Assembly: GCF_000737695.1 (NCBI RefSeq)
Contig: NZ_JPRM01000006.1
Span: 124,001-188,000 of the forward strand
Direction of reading: 5' to 3'
Length of the DNA stretch: 64,000 nt
Source: Flavobacterium hydatis
GTDB taxonomy: Bacteria > Bacteroidota > Bacteroidia > Flavobacteriales > Flavobacteriaceae
Shown: piece after piece, positions 1-9,342 of the stretch
How the letters are laid out: each line of letters opens with the position of its first letter
Numbering within the stretch: the stretch's first letter is position 1
Made by a program: the position numbers and the translations under genes
The notes under the pieces: model-generated
The model's database searches: none
What the model was told of the DNA's origin: nothing
What the model saw: only the letters and a program-made list of their open reading frames with translations

Positions 1-74
1 TGACTATAAATTTAATGCTGAATATAATGATTAGTATACTTTTACTTATTTTAACTCAATATTTAACAAAGAAA

Positions 75-746
75 TTAAACGGTATCCGTCACACTGACAT
101 TCTTACGATTACCTTTATTGAGCCATTTAACTACATCAAAATTTTTTCGGTAAGCCCAACGATTATTATAAATATCACCAATAGATAATTTCCTTTTATA
201 CTGTCTTAAAAAAACTACCGATTTAACAGTGTTCATTTTTTTTGCTGCAAACATTACCTTATTATTTTTTGACACAGGTAACTTATCAAAACGTTCTATT
301 AATTCAGGTGTGCACAAACTACTGTCGGAAAACTTATAAAACAAATTATTATAATTTATTCGGGCCTTACGTCTATTCCAGTTACTTATTGCTTCTTGTA
401 CGCTCTCATAATGCAAAAAATGTACTTCAACCTCTTTTAGTTTTGCAATGGGATAATAATGATTATTTTGAAAACGGTAATCATTAGCTTCCTTATACTT
501 TGACTCATCTATAAATAACAATTGCAAATGAATCAACTGATTAAAATTCTCTAAAAAATCAATGTAACAGGGGGCATGAAAAAACAAACCAACTACAGGA
601 GTTGTATATTGCAATTGTAGATCTTCATACACACCTCCACCCCAACAATCGTTTGAAATAATGGTGAAATTATGATTTTTCAAACGTGTACGTGCAACTA
701 CGCAATATATCCTATCTAAAAGCCCTACAATTTTTATTAAAATCAT
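75..746 (-). CDS. DUF1919 family protein of a polysaccharide locus
   Basis: The 223-residue product carries the N-terminal signature of DUF1919 proteins, ISNDCWGGGVY at residues 30-40, followed by a TTPVVGLFF segment and a region rich in Tyr, Trp and basic residues. DUF1919 proteins are usually found in exopolysaccharide or capsule clusters and are often listed as putative acyl- or glycosyl-transferase partners; their reaction is not established to my knowledge. The gene is the last complete one of the minus-strand polysaccharide locus and lies about 200 bases beyond the acyltransferase gene. No signal peptide is obvious, so it is probably cytoplasmic or membrane-peripheral. The family call rests on motif recognition; the function is unknown. 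Confidence 0.7.
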   Translation of the reverse strand: MILIKIVGLLDRIYCVVARTRLKNHNFTIISNDCWGGGVYEDLQLQYTTPVVGLFFHAPCYIDFLENFNQLIHLQLLFIDESKYKEANDYRFQNNHYYPIAKLKEVEVHFLHYESVQEAISNWNRRKARINYNNLFYKFSDSSLCTPELIERFDKLPVSKNNKVMFAAKKMNTVKSVVFLRQYKRKLSIGDIYNNRWAYRKNFDVVKWLNKGNRKNVSVTDTV

Positions 747-953
747 GTTGAATTATTAATAAATTTACTATTATTTTTTTTTTGAATTTATCTTTTTATC
801 TACTTACAATAGTTTTTTTTTGATTCAAATTCTAATAATAACAAAAGAATTTATGTTTTTATACTAACATTTTTTCCTTCCAAATAAGTCATTACTAGAT
901 AATAATTTAAATCTTGAACTTATTATTATAATAAATCTTAAATAAGACTAAGA

Positions 954-1691
954 TTAATAAAACGGTAAATGATTACCATCAAATTCGTATCTTAAGTCAT
1001 GATTACGGTCTCCTATTACCTTAGCAGGTATTCCAGCTACAATAGCAAATGGAGCCACATCTTTTGTTACTACACTACCAGCCGCCACAACAGCGCCTTC
1101 GCCAATATGAACACTATGAAGAATAATGACATTAGGACCTATCCATGCTCTATCATCAATTTGTACCCGAAATGACGCATCGGAATTCCCTCCAAAATAG
1201 GGATCACGGTGATCGTGATGTTCAGTGTATATACATACTCTTGATGAAAAGTTCACATTCTTACCAATAATAATCTTATTTCTTGCATCTAATAATACAT
1301 TGTCTCCCATAATACTTCCTTCACCAATCGTAAGATTATAACCTGCTCGGATCTCAGCGCCCCAATAAATAACTGCTTTAGGTGCTAATTTTACAAACCA
1401 TATATTTCTATACATAAAATTTCGAATACGATGAGAAGGTATTCGACCACATTCAAAATCCCAATAACGATTAAATCCATAAATATAGTTTAGTAAAAAA
1501 GCCTTGAATGTCTTGCTTGCTGTTAGAGTGTCAGTATTAATTTCATTTTCTTTATTCTGAGAGTACTCATTAGTTATATATCTCTCAGCTCTTTGATTAA
1601 AAAGTCTTAATGGAATAAATGACAAGAAAATTCCAACAATTCTTCTAAATAAAACAATTATAACGAGAATTACTAAAAATAAATTACTCAT
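954..1691 (-). CDS. Hexapeptide-repeat (LbH) acyltransferase
   Basis: This 245-residue protein has an N-terminal hydrophobic segment (about residues 4-28), a linker, and from about residue 95 a left-handed beta-helix built of hexapeptide repeats. The C-terminal part has the signature of WcaF/Vat/maltose O-acetyltransferase enzymes: IGPNVIILHSVHIGEGAVVAAGS, then a VAGIPAKVIGDR end. An H-H-x-H-R cluster (EHHDHRDP) supplies the usual catalytic His candidate. It probably transfers an acetyl or other acyl group from a CoA thioester to a sugar of the exopolysaccharide repeat unit. Its start is 6 bases from the stop of the glycosyltransferase gene, so they are likely cotranscribed. The sugar acceptor cannot be told from sequence. 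Confidence 0.82.
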   Translation of the reverse strand: MSNLFLVILVIIVLFRRIVGIFLSFIPLRLFNQRAERYITNEYSQNKENEINTDTLTASKTFKAFLLNYIYGFNRYWDFECGRIPSHRIRNFMYRNIWFVKLAPKAVIYWGAEIRAGYNLTIGEGSIMGDNVLLDARNKIIIGKNVNFSSRVCIYTEHHDHRDPYFGGNSDASFRVQIDDRAWIGPNVIILHSVHIGEGAVVAAGSVVTKDVAPFAIVAGIPAKVIGDRNHDLRYEFDGNHLPFY

Positions 1692-1697
1692 AATTAA

Positions 1698-2849
1698 TTA
1701 TAATTTTAATTTTTTAATTTGGGTTTGCCAAGATAAATCACCAACATTATATCCTTTATAAACATCAATATTTCGCTTTCCTATTACAATTTCATTTAAA
1801 ACTATTGATAATCTATCATGGTCGTTAATTGGAATACAGGCTCCATATTTTTCATTCTCAATTATATCTCTACAAGCAGCTACATCTGTAGAAACCAAAT
1901 AATTTCGAAATCTTTTTGCTTCTGGGAAAACAATAGGATATCCTTCCCAGTCTGATGTTAAAACAAATACTTTTGCACGATTGTAAAATTCCCAAAGTTC
2001 ATTTTTATCAAAAATAGGACCTACAAAATTTACAGATTTTATTTTATCGGGATTCTCTTTGTAAAATAACTCAATAGTTTTCTCTATCCTTGAATCTATA
2101 GTTCCAATAAAACAAACTTGCCAGTTATTTAACTTCACTTTATTCAAAGCTTGCAAAAACATTTCTGTATTTTTTTCTGGACTCCCTAATCTACCAACAG
2201 TAATTATCAAATTCTCTTTTTCATCGTATGCTCGTTCTTGCAAATGCAATGACTGTAATAACTCTTCATCAAATCCATTAGGTACCAATTCGAGCTTATT
2301 TCCAAATTGAAACTCTGGAAGGCTAGATTCTTTTATTTTTTTATAAGTGATTGATGTCTCGCATGAGAAACAATCTATCAATTTCAATGAAACGATTTTA
2401 ATCTGTTGGTGAACGTAATATTTAAAAGAAAATGAAGAATTATTATTATTTTTTTCAACTATTACATTTGGATTAATATCTAACTTCACGTAGACTTTCC
2501 CTTTTGGATTTAACTTCTTATAAAGAAGTGATTGTAATTCATAGTATGGAGAGCAACTACGAATAAACATAAGTAAGTCAATAGATTTAGCATGTTTAAT
2601 AATATATAAGCATGTTTTAATGATTTCCCAAAATGTAGATTGCGATTCTTGTCTATTAATTCTTAATGGATTAAGTTTTACTCCATTTATTGCCTTCGGA
2701 AGATCTTTATTCTTTTCCGAAGGTGTATATACTATATTTACATTATAATCAAGTTCTTTCCCTAAGTAGTAAGGCACCAAAAAAACATCCTTACTAATAT
2801 GTTCTGGCCAAAGTGGATTAAATACTAATGTGAGATTCTTTTCGCTCAT
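1698..2849 (-). CDS. GT-B glycosyltransferase (GT4-like)
   Basis: A 383-residue protein whose C-terminal half matches the glycosyltransferase group 1 (GT4) domain. An ITVGRLGSPEKN motif binds the nucleotide-sugar phosphates, a DKNELWEFYNRAKVFVLTSDWEGYPIVFPEA stretch (quoted here only in outline) includes the E-x7-E type motif, and the region ends with an IPIND segment. The N-terminal acceptor domain is divergent. It should add one sugar to the lipid-linked repeat unit on the cytoplasmic face of the inner membrane. Its start codon overlaps the stop of the flippase gene by 4 bases (ATGA), which points to translational coupling. It is the only clear glycosyltransferase in the window; others presumably lie beyond the left edge. 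Donor and acceptor are unknown. Confidence 0.8.
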   Translation of the reverse strand: MSEKNLTLVFNPLWPEHISKDVFLVPYYLGKELDYNVNIVYTPSEKNKDLPKAINGVKLNPLRINRQESQSTFWEIIKTCLYIIKHAKSIDLLMFIRSCSPYYELQSLLYKKLNPKGKVYVKLDINPNVIVEKNNNNSSFSFKYYVHQQIKIVSLKLIDCFSCETSITYKKIKESSLPEFQFGNKLELVPNGFDEELLQSLHLQERAYDEKENLIITVGRLGSPEKNTEMFLQALNKVKLNNWQVCFIGTIDSRIEKTIELFYKENPDKIKSVNFVGPIFDKNELWEFYNRAKVFVLTSDWEGYPIVFPEAKRFRNYLVSTDVAACRDIIENEKYGACIPINDHDRLSIVLNEIVIGKRNIDVYKGYNVGDLSWQTQIKKLKL

Positions 2850-4363
2850 TTTCTTAAAACTTTAGATATTATTTTTTTTCCATATAACATAATATTTACA
2901 TCTAGGAATTTTGAAAAAATAGTAAACATAATTAATAACACTATTGCATTCACAAGAAGTTGAATAAACATAACATTTGAGACTGGTTTTAAATTAAGAA
3001 AATATAATACCCCAGATATTAGAAACAATATTGAGATATATTTAGCTATGCGCAAAAACATCAAAAACTTTCCATCCAACATGACAAAATAGCTTAGAAT
3101 AAAAGCTGTTAATAAATGACCTAAACCTACAGATATAGGAAATACATTAATTCCTAACTTATCTACCATACTGATATTAAAGACAAGTACAATTCCCTGA
3201 GCTAGTATTCCCCAAAAAGCATATATCTTTCCTTTGTTTGAAGCCAGTAAAATTAAACCAAATATTATATAAAGAATAATTCCGATAAATGCTAAACCAT
3301 AATAGCGCATTAAATTGGTAATGACTAAAAGTGCATCTGAAGAAACTTTACCATGTTCGAAAAAGAATTTAATTAAAGGAGTAGCTGATCCAATAAATAT
3401 AGGCACAGTTAGGCACATAATAGCAAAGCAAGTAGCAAAATTTTCCTTAACAATTATTGCAAATTTATCTTTATCTTTTTGCGCAAAACTTTTAGCTAAC
3501 ATGGGCACCATAACCGTAGTTAATACACTGGAAATTACTGACTGAAGTATCATTGAAAACTGACGAGCATAGTCTAGTGAAGAAACACTTCCATCACCCA
3601 ATGAATTGGCAATTAATTTTTCAGCTAATTGATTAATTTGACCTGCAAAATAGGGAAAAAAGAATGGTAGAGCAAAAAGAATAAAAACTTTAATATCTTT
3701 CCAATATATTATCCAAAAAGGACGGAGTTTAAATGATTGTTTTTTTAAATAATAGATTACAGCTATCAACAACAATAGAATGGCCACGTATTGTGATATT
3801 GCTAACGAATAAATTCCAATAACAGGCGCAAGAAAAATAATCATTAATAAATTACATACTGATGATACAGAACCAGCAAACTCTGGAAGATAATAAATGT
3901 CATACGCATTTAGCACACTTATACCTATAGAAGTAACTTGATTAATTAATAATGTTGGCAACATAATCATCATCAACGAAACAATAAGTGATAACTTTTT
4001 CGGAGATCCTGTAGGATCTAAAAGATGAGCAATAGGGTGAGTAAATATAAGAACAATAAAGCTTACAATTATTGTAACTAAAATAGTAAATCCTACCAAA
4101 GAGACAGCTTTGGATAATGCGGCCTCTTCACCTTCCATTTCTTTTATAAAAACAAACTTAGTACGAAAGGTTTCATCAATAGGTCCCCATAAAGCCAATC
4201 CAAATGTAGAAAAAATAGTCGTAGTCAAAATCCATGCATCTCGTTCTATACTTACTCCAAAATACTTAGCTGTTAACGGCAACGTAACTATCGATAATGA
4301 CATTCGAAGAAGACGTAATATAAAAAGGTAAAATGTTGTTTTTTTTAAATTAGATTCAGGCAT
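2846..4363 (-). CDS. Polysaccharide flippase, Wzx/MurJ-like (MVF/PST superfamily)
   Basis: A 505-residue, strongly hydrophobic protein with about 12-14 predicted membrane segments spread along its length. The N-terminus (LTAKYFGVSIERDAWILTT) resembles the MurJ/MviN branch of the MOP flippases. In this context it most probably flips undecaprenyl-linked repeat units across the inner membrane, not lipid II, because it sits between chain-length/export genes and a glycosyltransferase. It overlaps the downstream glycosyltransferase gene by 4 bases. No polymerase (Wzy) was recognised in the window. Confidence is high for the superfamily and moderate for the exact role. Confidence 0.82.
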   Translation of the reverse strand: MPESNLKKTTFYLFILRLLRMSLSIVTLPLTAKYFGVSIERDAWILTTTIFSTFGLALWGPIDETFRTKFVFIKEMEGEEAALSKAVSLVGFTILVTIIVSFIVLIFTHPIAHLLDPTGSPKKLSLIVSLMMIMLPTLLINQVTSIGISVLNAYDIYYLPEFAGSVSSVCNLLMIIFLAPVIGIYSLAISQYVAILLLLIAVIYYLKKQSFKLRPFWIIYWKDIKVFILFALPFFFPYFAGQINQLAEKLIANSLGDGSVSSLDYARQFSMILQSVISSVLTTVMVPMLAKSFAQKDKDKFAIIVKENFATCFAIMCLTVPIFIGSATPLIKFFFEHGKVSSDALLVITNLMRYYGLAFIGIILYIIFGLILLASNKGKIYAFWGILAQGIVLVFNISMVDKLGINVFPISVGLGHLLTAFILSYFVMLDGKFLMFLRIAKYISILFLISGVLYFLNLKPVSNVMFIQLLVNAIVLLIMFTIFSKFLDVNIMLYGKKIISKVLRK

Positions 4364-4701
4364 ATATATTTTTGTAAAAGAACTGACTACTATTTTAAAT
4401 CTCCCTTATTTATCTCGACAATACCTCAGAAAACTGTATTTACAACATAAAACAAATCCTACTTAAATAATGTTTCTTATTTTTTTGATTTTACAAGTAA
4501 TAGTATTACCTATCCCTGATTACATAATAATGCTTATTTCTTTACGAATATTAATAGTTGATAATAATAAATTCCTGAGTTATAATTTCATATCTAAAAA
4601 TTACACTTTATATTATTATGATTCTAATAGTAAAAGTCAATTCTCTTTCATCCACATTTATCTTAAAAAACTTAATTAAATTACATGAATCATTTTAATT
4701 A
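4364..4701. other. Gene-free gap of 338 bases inside the polysaccharide locus
   Basis: This stretch between the flippase gene and the Wzz-type gene is extremely AT-rich and holds no convincing gene. An open frame of 69 codons on the plus strand (4470-4679) has a composition expected of random AT-rich DNA (Ile, Leu, Tyr, Asn) and no family signature. No clear TAnnTTTG box or hairpin terminator was found. It is unusually long for this otherwise tightly packed locus and may be the remnant of a lost gene or a recombination junction. Confidence 0.5.
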
Positions 4702-5772
4702 CTACAGTACCATTTCTTTAAATATCTTTCTGAAAATTAGACATAAAACTGTAATAAAACCAGCTAGAACACCTCCTAATAGAATTCCTTTTGCCTTTCC
4801 AAAACGTTCTTTAGACAGTGGCAATATAGGCTTATCAATAACTTGAATTAAGGGTGTTTCCTTGCGTAAGGTAACTTTTGCCAATTCTGCCTGTTTGACT
4901 AATTCAGTAAGTATAACAGTATTAGCCTGAACGTCTACTTGTCTTCTTGCTGAAGGTGCGCGGCGAACATTAAGTGCTGGATTCAAATTAAAAGTATTAT
5001 CATTAGCAACTGCAACTCCAGTTATAGCCCCGTTAAGTTCGCCTCGAATAGAATCAACTTGGTGATCTAGAATAGCCATATTCATTCTAGCTTTTTTACT
5101 TTTAGTATCTACATAAAAGTCAGACACTTCTTTAGCTAATGCCTCACAAAAAAATTTAGAAAATAATTCATTATTAGATGACATATCAATAGTAATAATT
5201 GCAATTTTTTTTTCTTTCTGAGCTACACTTAATCCACCTTTCGACAAGTTCGAGTATATTCCTCCTAAAATACTATCATGTACACGCGTAAAATAATTAC
5301 GCTTTTTATTTGGTAAAAACTTAATATTAGCAAATTTCGGATTAGTTTGCCAGATATCACGTATTCCATTAATTTCGATATACATTTCGGCCAAAGAAAT
5401 TCTTCTATTTTTATAATTGACAGGAGTTAATAAAGTTTGTTCGACCATTCGACGGGATTTAAACAACTCTGTCAAATTAGAACCTGTAAAGATACTTCCC
5501 CCACCTCCCAGGTCGAAACCCAATGAACCTGCTAAACCCAATGCCCCACCTAAACCACCTCCTCCAGATTTTTCATCTTCTAAAGCAAATGATAATGTTG
5601 CAGTATAAATTGTTTTTTTAGACATTGCATATGTTAATCCTAAAACTGCTCCGATGATACCTACAAGTATAATAATTTTCCATTGAGAAAACAAATAACT
5701 ATACCACTCTCTTACTTTTTGCAATAATTCTTTCAACGAAATCTCATCGTTTTCAATTAGTTTATTATCCAT
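4702..5772 (-). CDS. Wzz/chain-length determinant family protein
   Basis: A 356-residue polysaccharide co-polymerase with the standard layout: membrane segment 1 at about residues 33-50, a periplasmic domain, and membrane segment 2 near residues 328-347 preceded by the Pro-containing motif IDKPILPLSKERFGKAKG. It lacks a C-terminal kinase domain. Residues 70-93 are a Gly/Leu-rich stretch just after the first periplasmic strand, a feature I associate with Bacteroidota members of this family. It should set polymer length together with the SLBB export protein encoded 14 bases upstream. The locus also has a separate Wzc-type kinase, so this is a second co-polymerase. Confidence 0.85.
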   Translation of the reverse strand: MDNKLIENDEISLKELLQKVREWYSYLFSQWKIIILVGIIGAVLGLTYAMSKKTIYTATLSFALEDEKSGGGGLGGALGLAGSLGFDLGGGGSIFTGSNLTELFKSRRMVEQTLLTPVNYKNRRISLAEMYIEINGIRDIWQTNPKFANIKFLPNKKRNYFTRVHDSILGGIYSNLSKGGLSVAQKEKKIAIITIDMSSNNELFSKFFCEALAKEVSDFYVDTKSKKARMNMAILDHQVDSIRGELNGAITGVAVANDNTFNLNPALNVRRAPSARRQVDVQANTVILTELVKQAELAKVTLRKETPLIQVIDKPILPLSKERFGKAKGILLGGVLAGFITVLCLIFRKIFKEMVL

Positions 5773-5786
5773 TCTTTAAACTTATT

Positions 5787-8216
5787 TTATTTAAAAGCCG
5801 TTAAAATCAATAATGCTAAACTAGAAACAACACTACCTATTCCAACCCATTCTCCTGGAGTCATTTTTTTAGTTACTGGTTTTTCAGGAACCACGATTTG
5901 AGAATCGGGTGTAACTTTAGGATATGATCTAAAGAACAAAAATGAACTAGCTACAGCAGCTTTCCCATTCGGATATATTATATAAGCTTTTTTCTTCCAA
6001 CCCATATTATCAACTCCTCCTACGGCATTTAGGTAATACTTGAAACTTTTTCCACTTCTATATGGAATTTCTGAAGTCAGTAATACGTTACCCGTTACTT
6101 TTACACCTTCATTATATGTTGCAACTTCTATTTCATCACCAGGAAACAAAGTAACATTCGAATAATGATTTTTATCATTTACAATTCTCTCCCAATCCAC
6201 AGGAATAGTTGCATATTTTAATTCTTCTTTTAATTTCTTAGTTAATTTTTTTTCCTTTAAAGAATCTTCTTTAGTTAGATTCAAATCTATACTTTTTAAT
6301 TTTTCAATTTGCTCTTCTTTAATAGGCCTTTTAATTTTCATTCCATCAAGATTTGCAATTGATGTTAATCCTCCAGCTCGCATTACAACATTATATACCG
6401 TTTCTTTTTTATTTGCCAAAACATATTTACCTGGATATGAAATTGCTCCACTAATTTTTACCATTTCTGGCTTTTCATAAACAGCCATTCTTCGTACATT
6501 AATAACGTCAAAAGGTTTTAATGCAAAATTTTTAATCTGTTCATTATTATCCGCAGTAATTTCAAGTTCAAACACATCAACTCGTTTGGGATCGGTATCA
6601 TTTATTGCATCAGATTTTATCATTCTCGCAACTTCTACACGTTTTGACGCAGAACCTGTTAATCCACCAACCTGAACGACTAAATCATTTAAAGTTAAAT
6701 TTTCATAAAATTCATATTCACCAGGATTTTTCACTTCACCATCAATCGTAATTTTATACTCCTCTCTAAAATCCAAAATAGAATATACTGTTACAATATC
6801 TTCCCTTTTCAAAAGTAGATCAGCATTTAAATCTCCTGACAAAGCATTAGCCAGATCAACATTTACAATTTCTGTTGTTAAATCAGATTTTAAACGAATA
6901 ATTCGCGCTCTCTTTGTATAAGCATCTTCTTTTAGACCTTCTGCTCTTGTTATTAACTCCGATATACGCATTCCTTCTGTAAAAGAATAGAAATCTGGTC
7001 TAAAAACGGCACCATCAATTTGAATACGGTTTTCGAATCTATTTAAAATTTTTGCAACTTTAACAACATCTCCCGATTGTGGTTGATATACCCTAAACTC
7101 ACTTTCATTCACATCATGTACCTTAAACTCTTTCCCTGTTTTTTGCAATATATTTACAGATGCCGTATAAGCAAACTCATTAAATCCTGAAGCAAATAAC
7201 AATAAGTCACTAAACGTTTCTCCTTTTTTCATTTCAAAAATCCCCGGACGCTTTACTTCTCCCTCTAAAGTCACTCTCTGACTATAAGCTGGAATTCTGA
7301 TTACATCATTTTCTTTCAAACTAACATTATCAGATTGATCTCCTTTTACTAGAAATTTATAAATATCTATATTCTTATATATTTTGCTATTACGAATCAA
7401 TTCAATGTTTCTATAACTTCCATTCTTCCCAGGTCCTCCTGCTAAATGTAAAGCATTATAAACGGTTGCTAAAGATGAAACGGAATAATTCCCTGGTTGT
7501 TTTCCTCCAACAATAGTAACTTTAATAGTACGTATTTGCCCCAAACTAACACTAACTTGAGATTGTCCAGAACGTACTGTACTATAAACTCTTGCTATTG
7601 CAGCTTTTATTTTTTGAGTTGCTGCTTCAATTGACATACCTGAAACAGCAATTTGACCTACGTAATCAATTGTAATTTTACCTTCAACACTCACAGGAGC
7701 ATTTGAGTTATATTCCTGAACTCCATAAACACTTATCTGCAATTCATCACCTGGACCTAAAATATAATTCATAGGAGTGGCCAATTTTAGATCTGGCTCA
7801 AAATTTAAAGTTGGATTATCAAACAATTCAGAACCAAAAATTAGAGCATTTACAGTATCTTTAACTTTATTATTAATAACTTCTATTTGTTTCCTCCCTG
7901 ACTCACTCTTTTTATTTTTTTCATTATCCTTCGAGTCTTTATCTTTTGAATCTTTTTTAGAAATTGCATCTAATCTCCCTTTTAATTTAGAAAATTCGGA
8001 TTTACTCATCCCTTTTGATAGAATTGCTTCTTCCGCATCATCTATAGTAAGGTCTTTAGCATCTAATTGATTTTTAATTTTATTAATATCACTATCTGAT
8101 AAATAATCAACCTTAACAGTACTTAGGTCTTTAGATTGCAGTATATCCTGAGCTGATATATTTAATGACACAAAAAAAGTAAATAATAATACTAGTACTG
8201 CCGTTATCTTTTTCAT
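5787..8216 (-). CDS. Multi-SLBB polysaccharide export protein (Wza-related)
   Basis: The product is about 809 residues if it starts at the ATG at 8216, which begins a good signal peptide (MKKITAVLVLLFTFFVSLNISAQ) ending in AQ; an in-frame ATG at 8240 would add eight residues without improving the signal. After a Lys/Asp/Ser-rich charged stretch near residues 80-115 comes the Poly_export domain, beginning at YILGPGDELQISVYG. Several SLBB-type repeats follow, each recognisable by phrases such as VTLEGEVKRPGIFEMKKGET, ITIDGEVKNPGEYEFYENLT and VKISGAISYPGKYVLANKKE. A C-terminal hydrophobic segment closes the protein. It is much longer than the Wza-like lipoprotein at the other end of the locus. 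It should form the periplasmic/outer-membrane secretion conduit. Confidence 0.87.
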   Translation of the reverse strand: MKKITAVLVLLFTFFVSLNISAQDILQSKDLSTVKVDYLSDSDINKIKNQLDAKDLTIDDAEEAILSKGMSKSEFSKLKGRLDAISKKDSKDKDSKDNEKNKKSESGRKQIEVINNKVKDTVNALIFGSELFDNPTLNFEPDLKLATPMNYILGPGDELQISVYGVQEYNSNAPVSVEGKITIDYVGQIAVSGMSIEAATQKIKAAIARVYSTVRSGQSQVSVSLGQIRTIKVTIVGGKQPGNYSVSSLATVYNALHLAGGPGKNGSYRNIELIRNSKIYKNIDIYKFLVKGDQSDNVSLKENDVIRIPAYSQRVTLEGEVKRPGIFEMKKGETFSDLLLFASGFNEFAYTASVNILQKTGKEFKVHDVNESEFRVYQPQSGDVVKVAKILNRFENRIQIDGAVFRPDFYSFTEGMRISELITRAEGLKEDAYTKRARIIRLKSDLTTEIVNVDLANALSGDLNADLLLKREDIVTVYSILDFREEYKITIDGEVKNPGEYEFYENLTLNDLVVQVGGLTGSASKRVEVARMIKSDAINDTDPKRVDVFELEITADNNEQIKNFALKPFDVINVRRMAVYEKPEMVKISGAISYPGKYVLANKKETVYNVVMRAGGLTSIANLDGMKIKRPIKEEQIEKLKSIDLNLTKEDSLKEKKLTKKLKEELKYATIPVDWERIVNDKNHYSNVTLFPGDEIEVATYNEGVKVTGNVLLTSEIPYRSGKSFKYYLNAVGGVDNMGWKKKAYIIYPNGKAAVASSFLFFRSYPKVTPDSQIVVPEKPVTKKMTPGEWVGIGSVVSSLALLILTAFK

Positions 8217-8286
8217 AGTTAATTTTAAATAAAAATTCATTTGAATAGTCTCTAATCCAATAATCTGAATTAAAAATTACAATATT

Positions 8287-9333
8287 TTAAGAATATTGTT
8301 TTTTGTAATAATCTTTATAAATTCCAGATGTTACATTTTGTAGCCATTCTTCGTTATTAAGATACCAATTAATTGTTTTTTCTAGACCTTCCTCAAAAGT
8401 TACTGAGGGCTCCCATCCTAATTCAGTATTAATTTTTGAAGCATCTATTGCATAACGTAAATCATGCCCAGGTCTATCTTTTACGTACGTGATTAATTCT
8501 TGAGAAGTCCCTTTATTTCTTCCTAGTTTTTCGTCCATTATTTGGCATAATAATTTGACCAAATCTATGTTTTTCCATTCATTAAAACCTCCAATGTTAT
8601 ATGTTTCATGATTTTTCCCATTATGAAAAACCAAATCTATTGCTATAGCATGATCTTCTACAAATAACCAATCACGTGTATAATTACCATCCCCGTAAAC
8701 TGGTAAAGGCTTATTATTGATAATATTATTGATAAAAAGTGGTATTAATTTTTCAGGGAAGTGATAAGATCCATAATTATTAGAACAATTCGTTAAAACA
8801 TAAGGCAATCCATAAGTTTCTCCATAAGCCCTTACAAAATGATCAGAACTTGCTTTTGAAGCAGAATAAGGTGAATTTGGGGCATATGATGTTTTTTCTG
8901 TAAATAATCCTTGTGTTCCTAATGAACCATAAACTTCATCAGTACTAATATGATAAAATCTTTTTCCTTTAAAGTTATCTTTCCAGTGATTCTTAGCAGC
9001 ATTCAATAAATTCATTGTACCAATCACATTAGTTTTCACAAATGCCAAAGGATCTTCTATTGAACGATCAACATGTGATTCGGCTGCTAAATGTAAGACT
9101 CCTTCAAAATCATACTCAGAAAAAAGTTTAATTATAAAAGACTCATCAACTATATCTCCTTTAATAAAAGTATAATTTGGTTCATTCTCAATATCTTTAA
9201 TATTTTCCAAATTTCCTGCGTATGTCAATGCATCTAAATTGAAAATATGATATTCTGGATATTTTTTGACGAAACGTCTTACTACATGTGACCCAATAAA
9301 TCCAGCACCTCCAGTTATAAGTATTTTTTTCAT
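8287..9333 (-). CDS. rmlB: dTDP-glucose 4,6-dehydratase
   Basis: This 348-residue extended short-chain dehydrogenase has the NAD-binding GGAGFIGSH motif at residues 8-16, the dehydratase-specific STDEVYG motif and the catalytic YSASK motif. It converts dTDP-glucose to dTDP-4-keto-6-deoxyglucose, the branch point to rhamnose, quinovosamine or viosamine-type sugars. Its start lies 9 bases from the stop of the mannose-1-phosphate guanylyltransferase gene. The other dTDP-rhamnose genes (rmlA, rmlC, rmlD) are not in the window; they may lie past the left edge, or the intermediate may go to another amino- or deoxy-sugar. Length and motifs are full and typical. Confidence 0.93.
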   Translation of the reverse strand: MKKILITGGAGFIGSHVVRRFVKKYPEYHIFNLDALTYAGNLENIKDIENEPNYTFIKGDIVDESFIIKLFSEYDFEGVLHLAAESHVDRSIEDPLAFVKTNVIGTMNLLNAAKNHWKDNFKGKRFYHISTDEVYGSLGTQGLFTEKTSYAPNSPYSASKASSDHFVRAYGETYGLPYVLTNCSNNYGSYHFPEKLIPLFINNIINNKPLPVYGDGNYTRDWLFVEDHAIAIDLVFHNGKNHETYNIGGFNEWKNIDLVKLLCQIMDEKLGRNKGTSQELITYVKDRPGHDLRYAIDASKINTELGWEPSVTFEEGLEKTINWYLNNEEWLQNVTSGIYKDYYKKQYS

Positions 9334-9342
9334 CTTATTTTA

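Noticed and set aside
242..487. Plus-strand frame opposite the DUF1919 gene
   Set aside because: It is antisense to a frame with a recognisable family motif and has no signature of its own.
4470..4679. 69-codon open frame on the plus strand in the gap before the flippase gene
   Set aside because: Composition is that of random AT-rich sequence, with no family signature, no ribosome-binding or promoter signal, and no length beyond chance.
5417..5608. Pro-rich plus-strand frame
   Set aside because: It is the antisense image of the Gly-rich stretch in the Wzz-type protein.
8217..8240. Upstream start for the multi-SLBB export protein
   Set aside because: The eight extra residues precede a textbook signal peptide that starts with MKK at 8216; the longer start would only weaken it.
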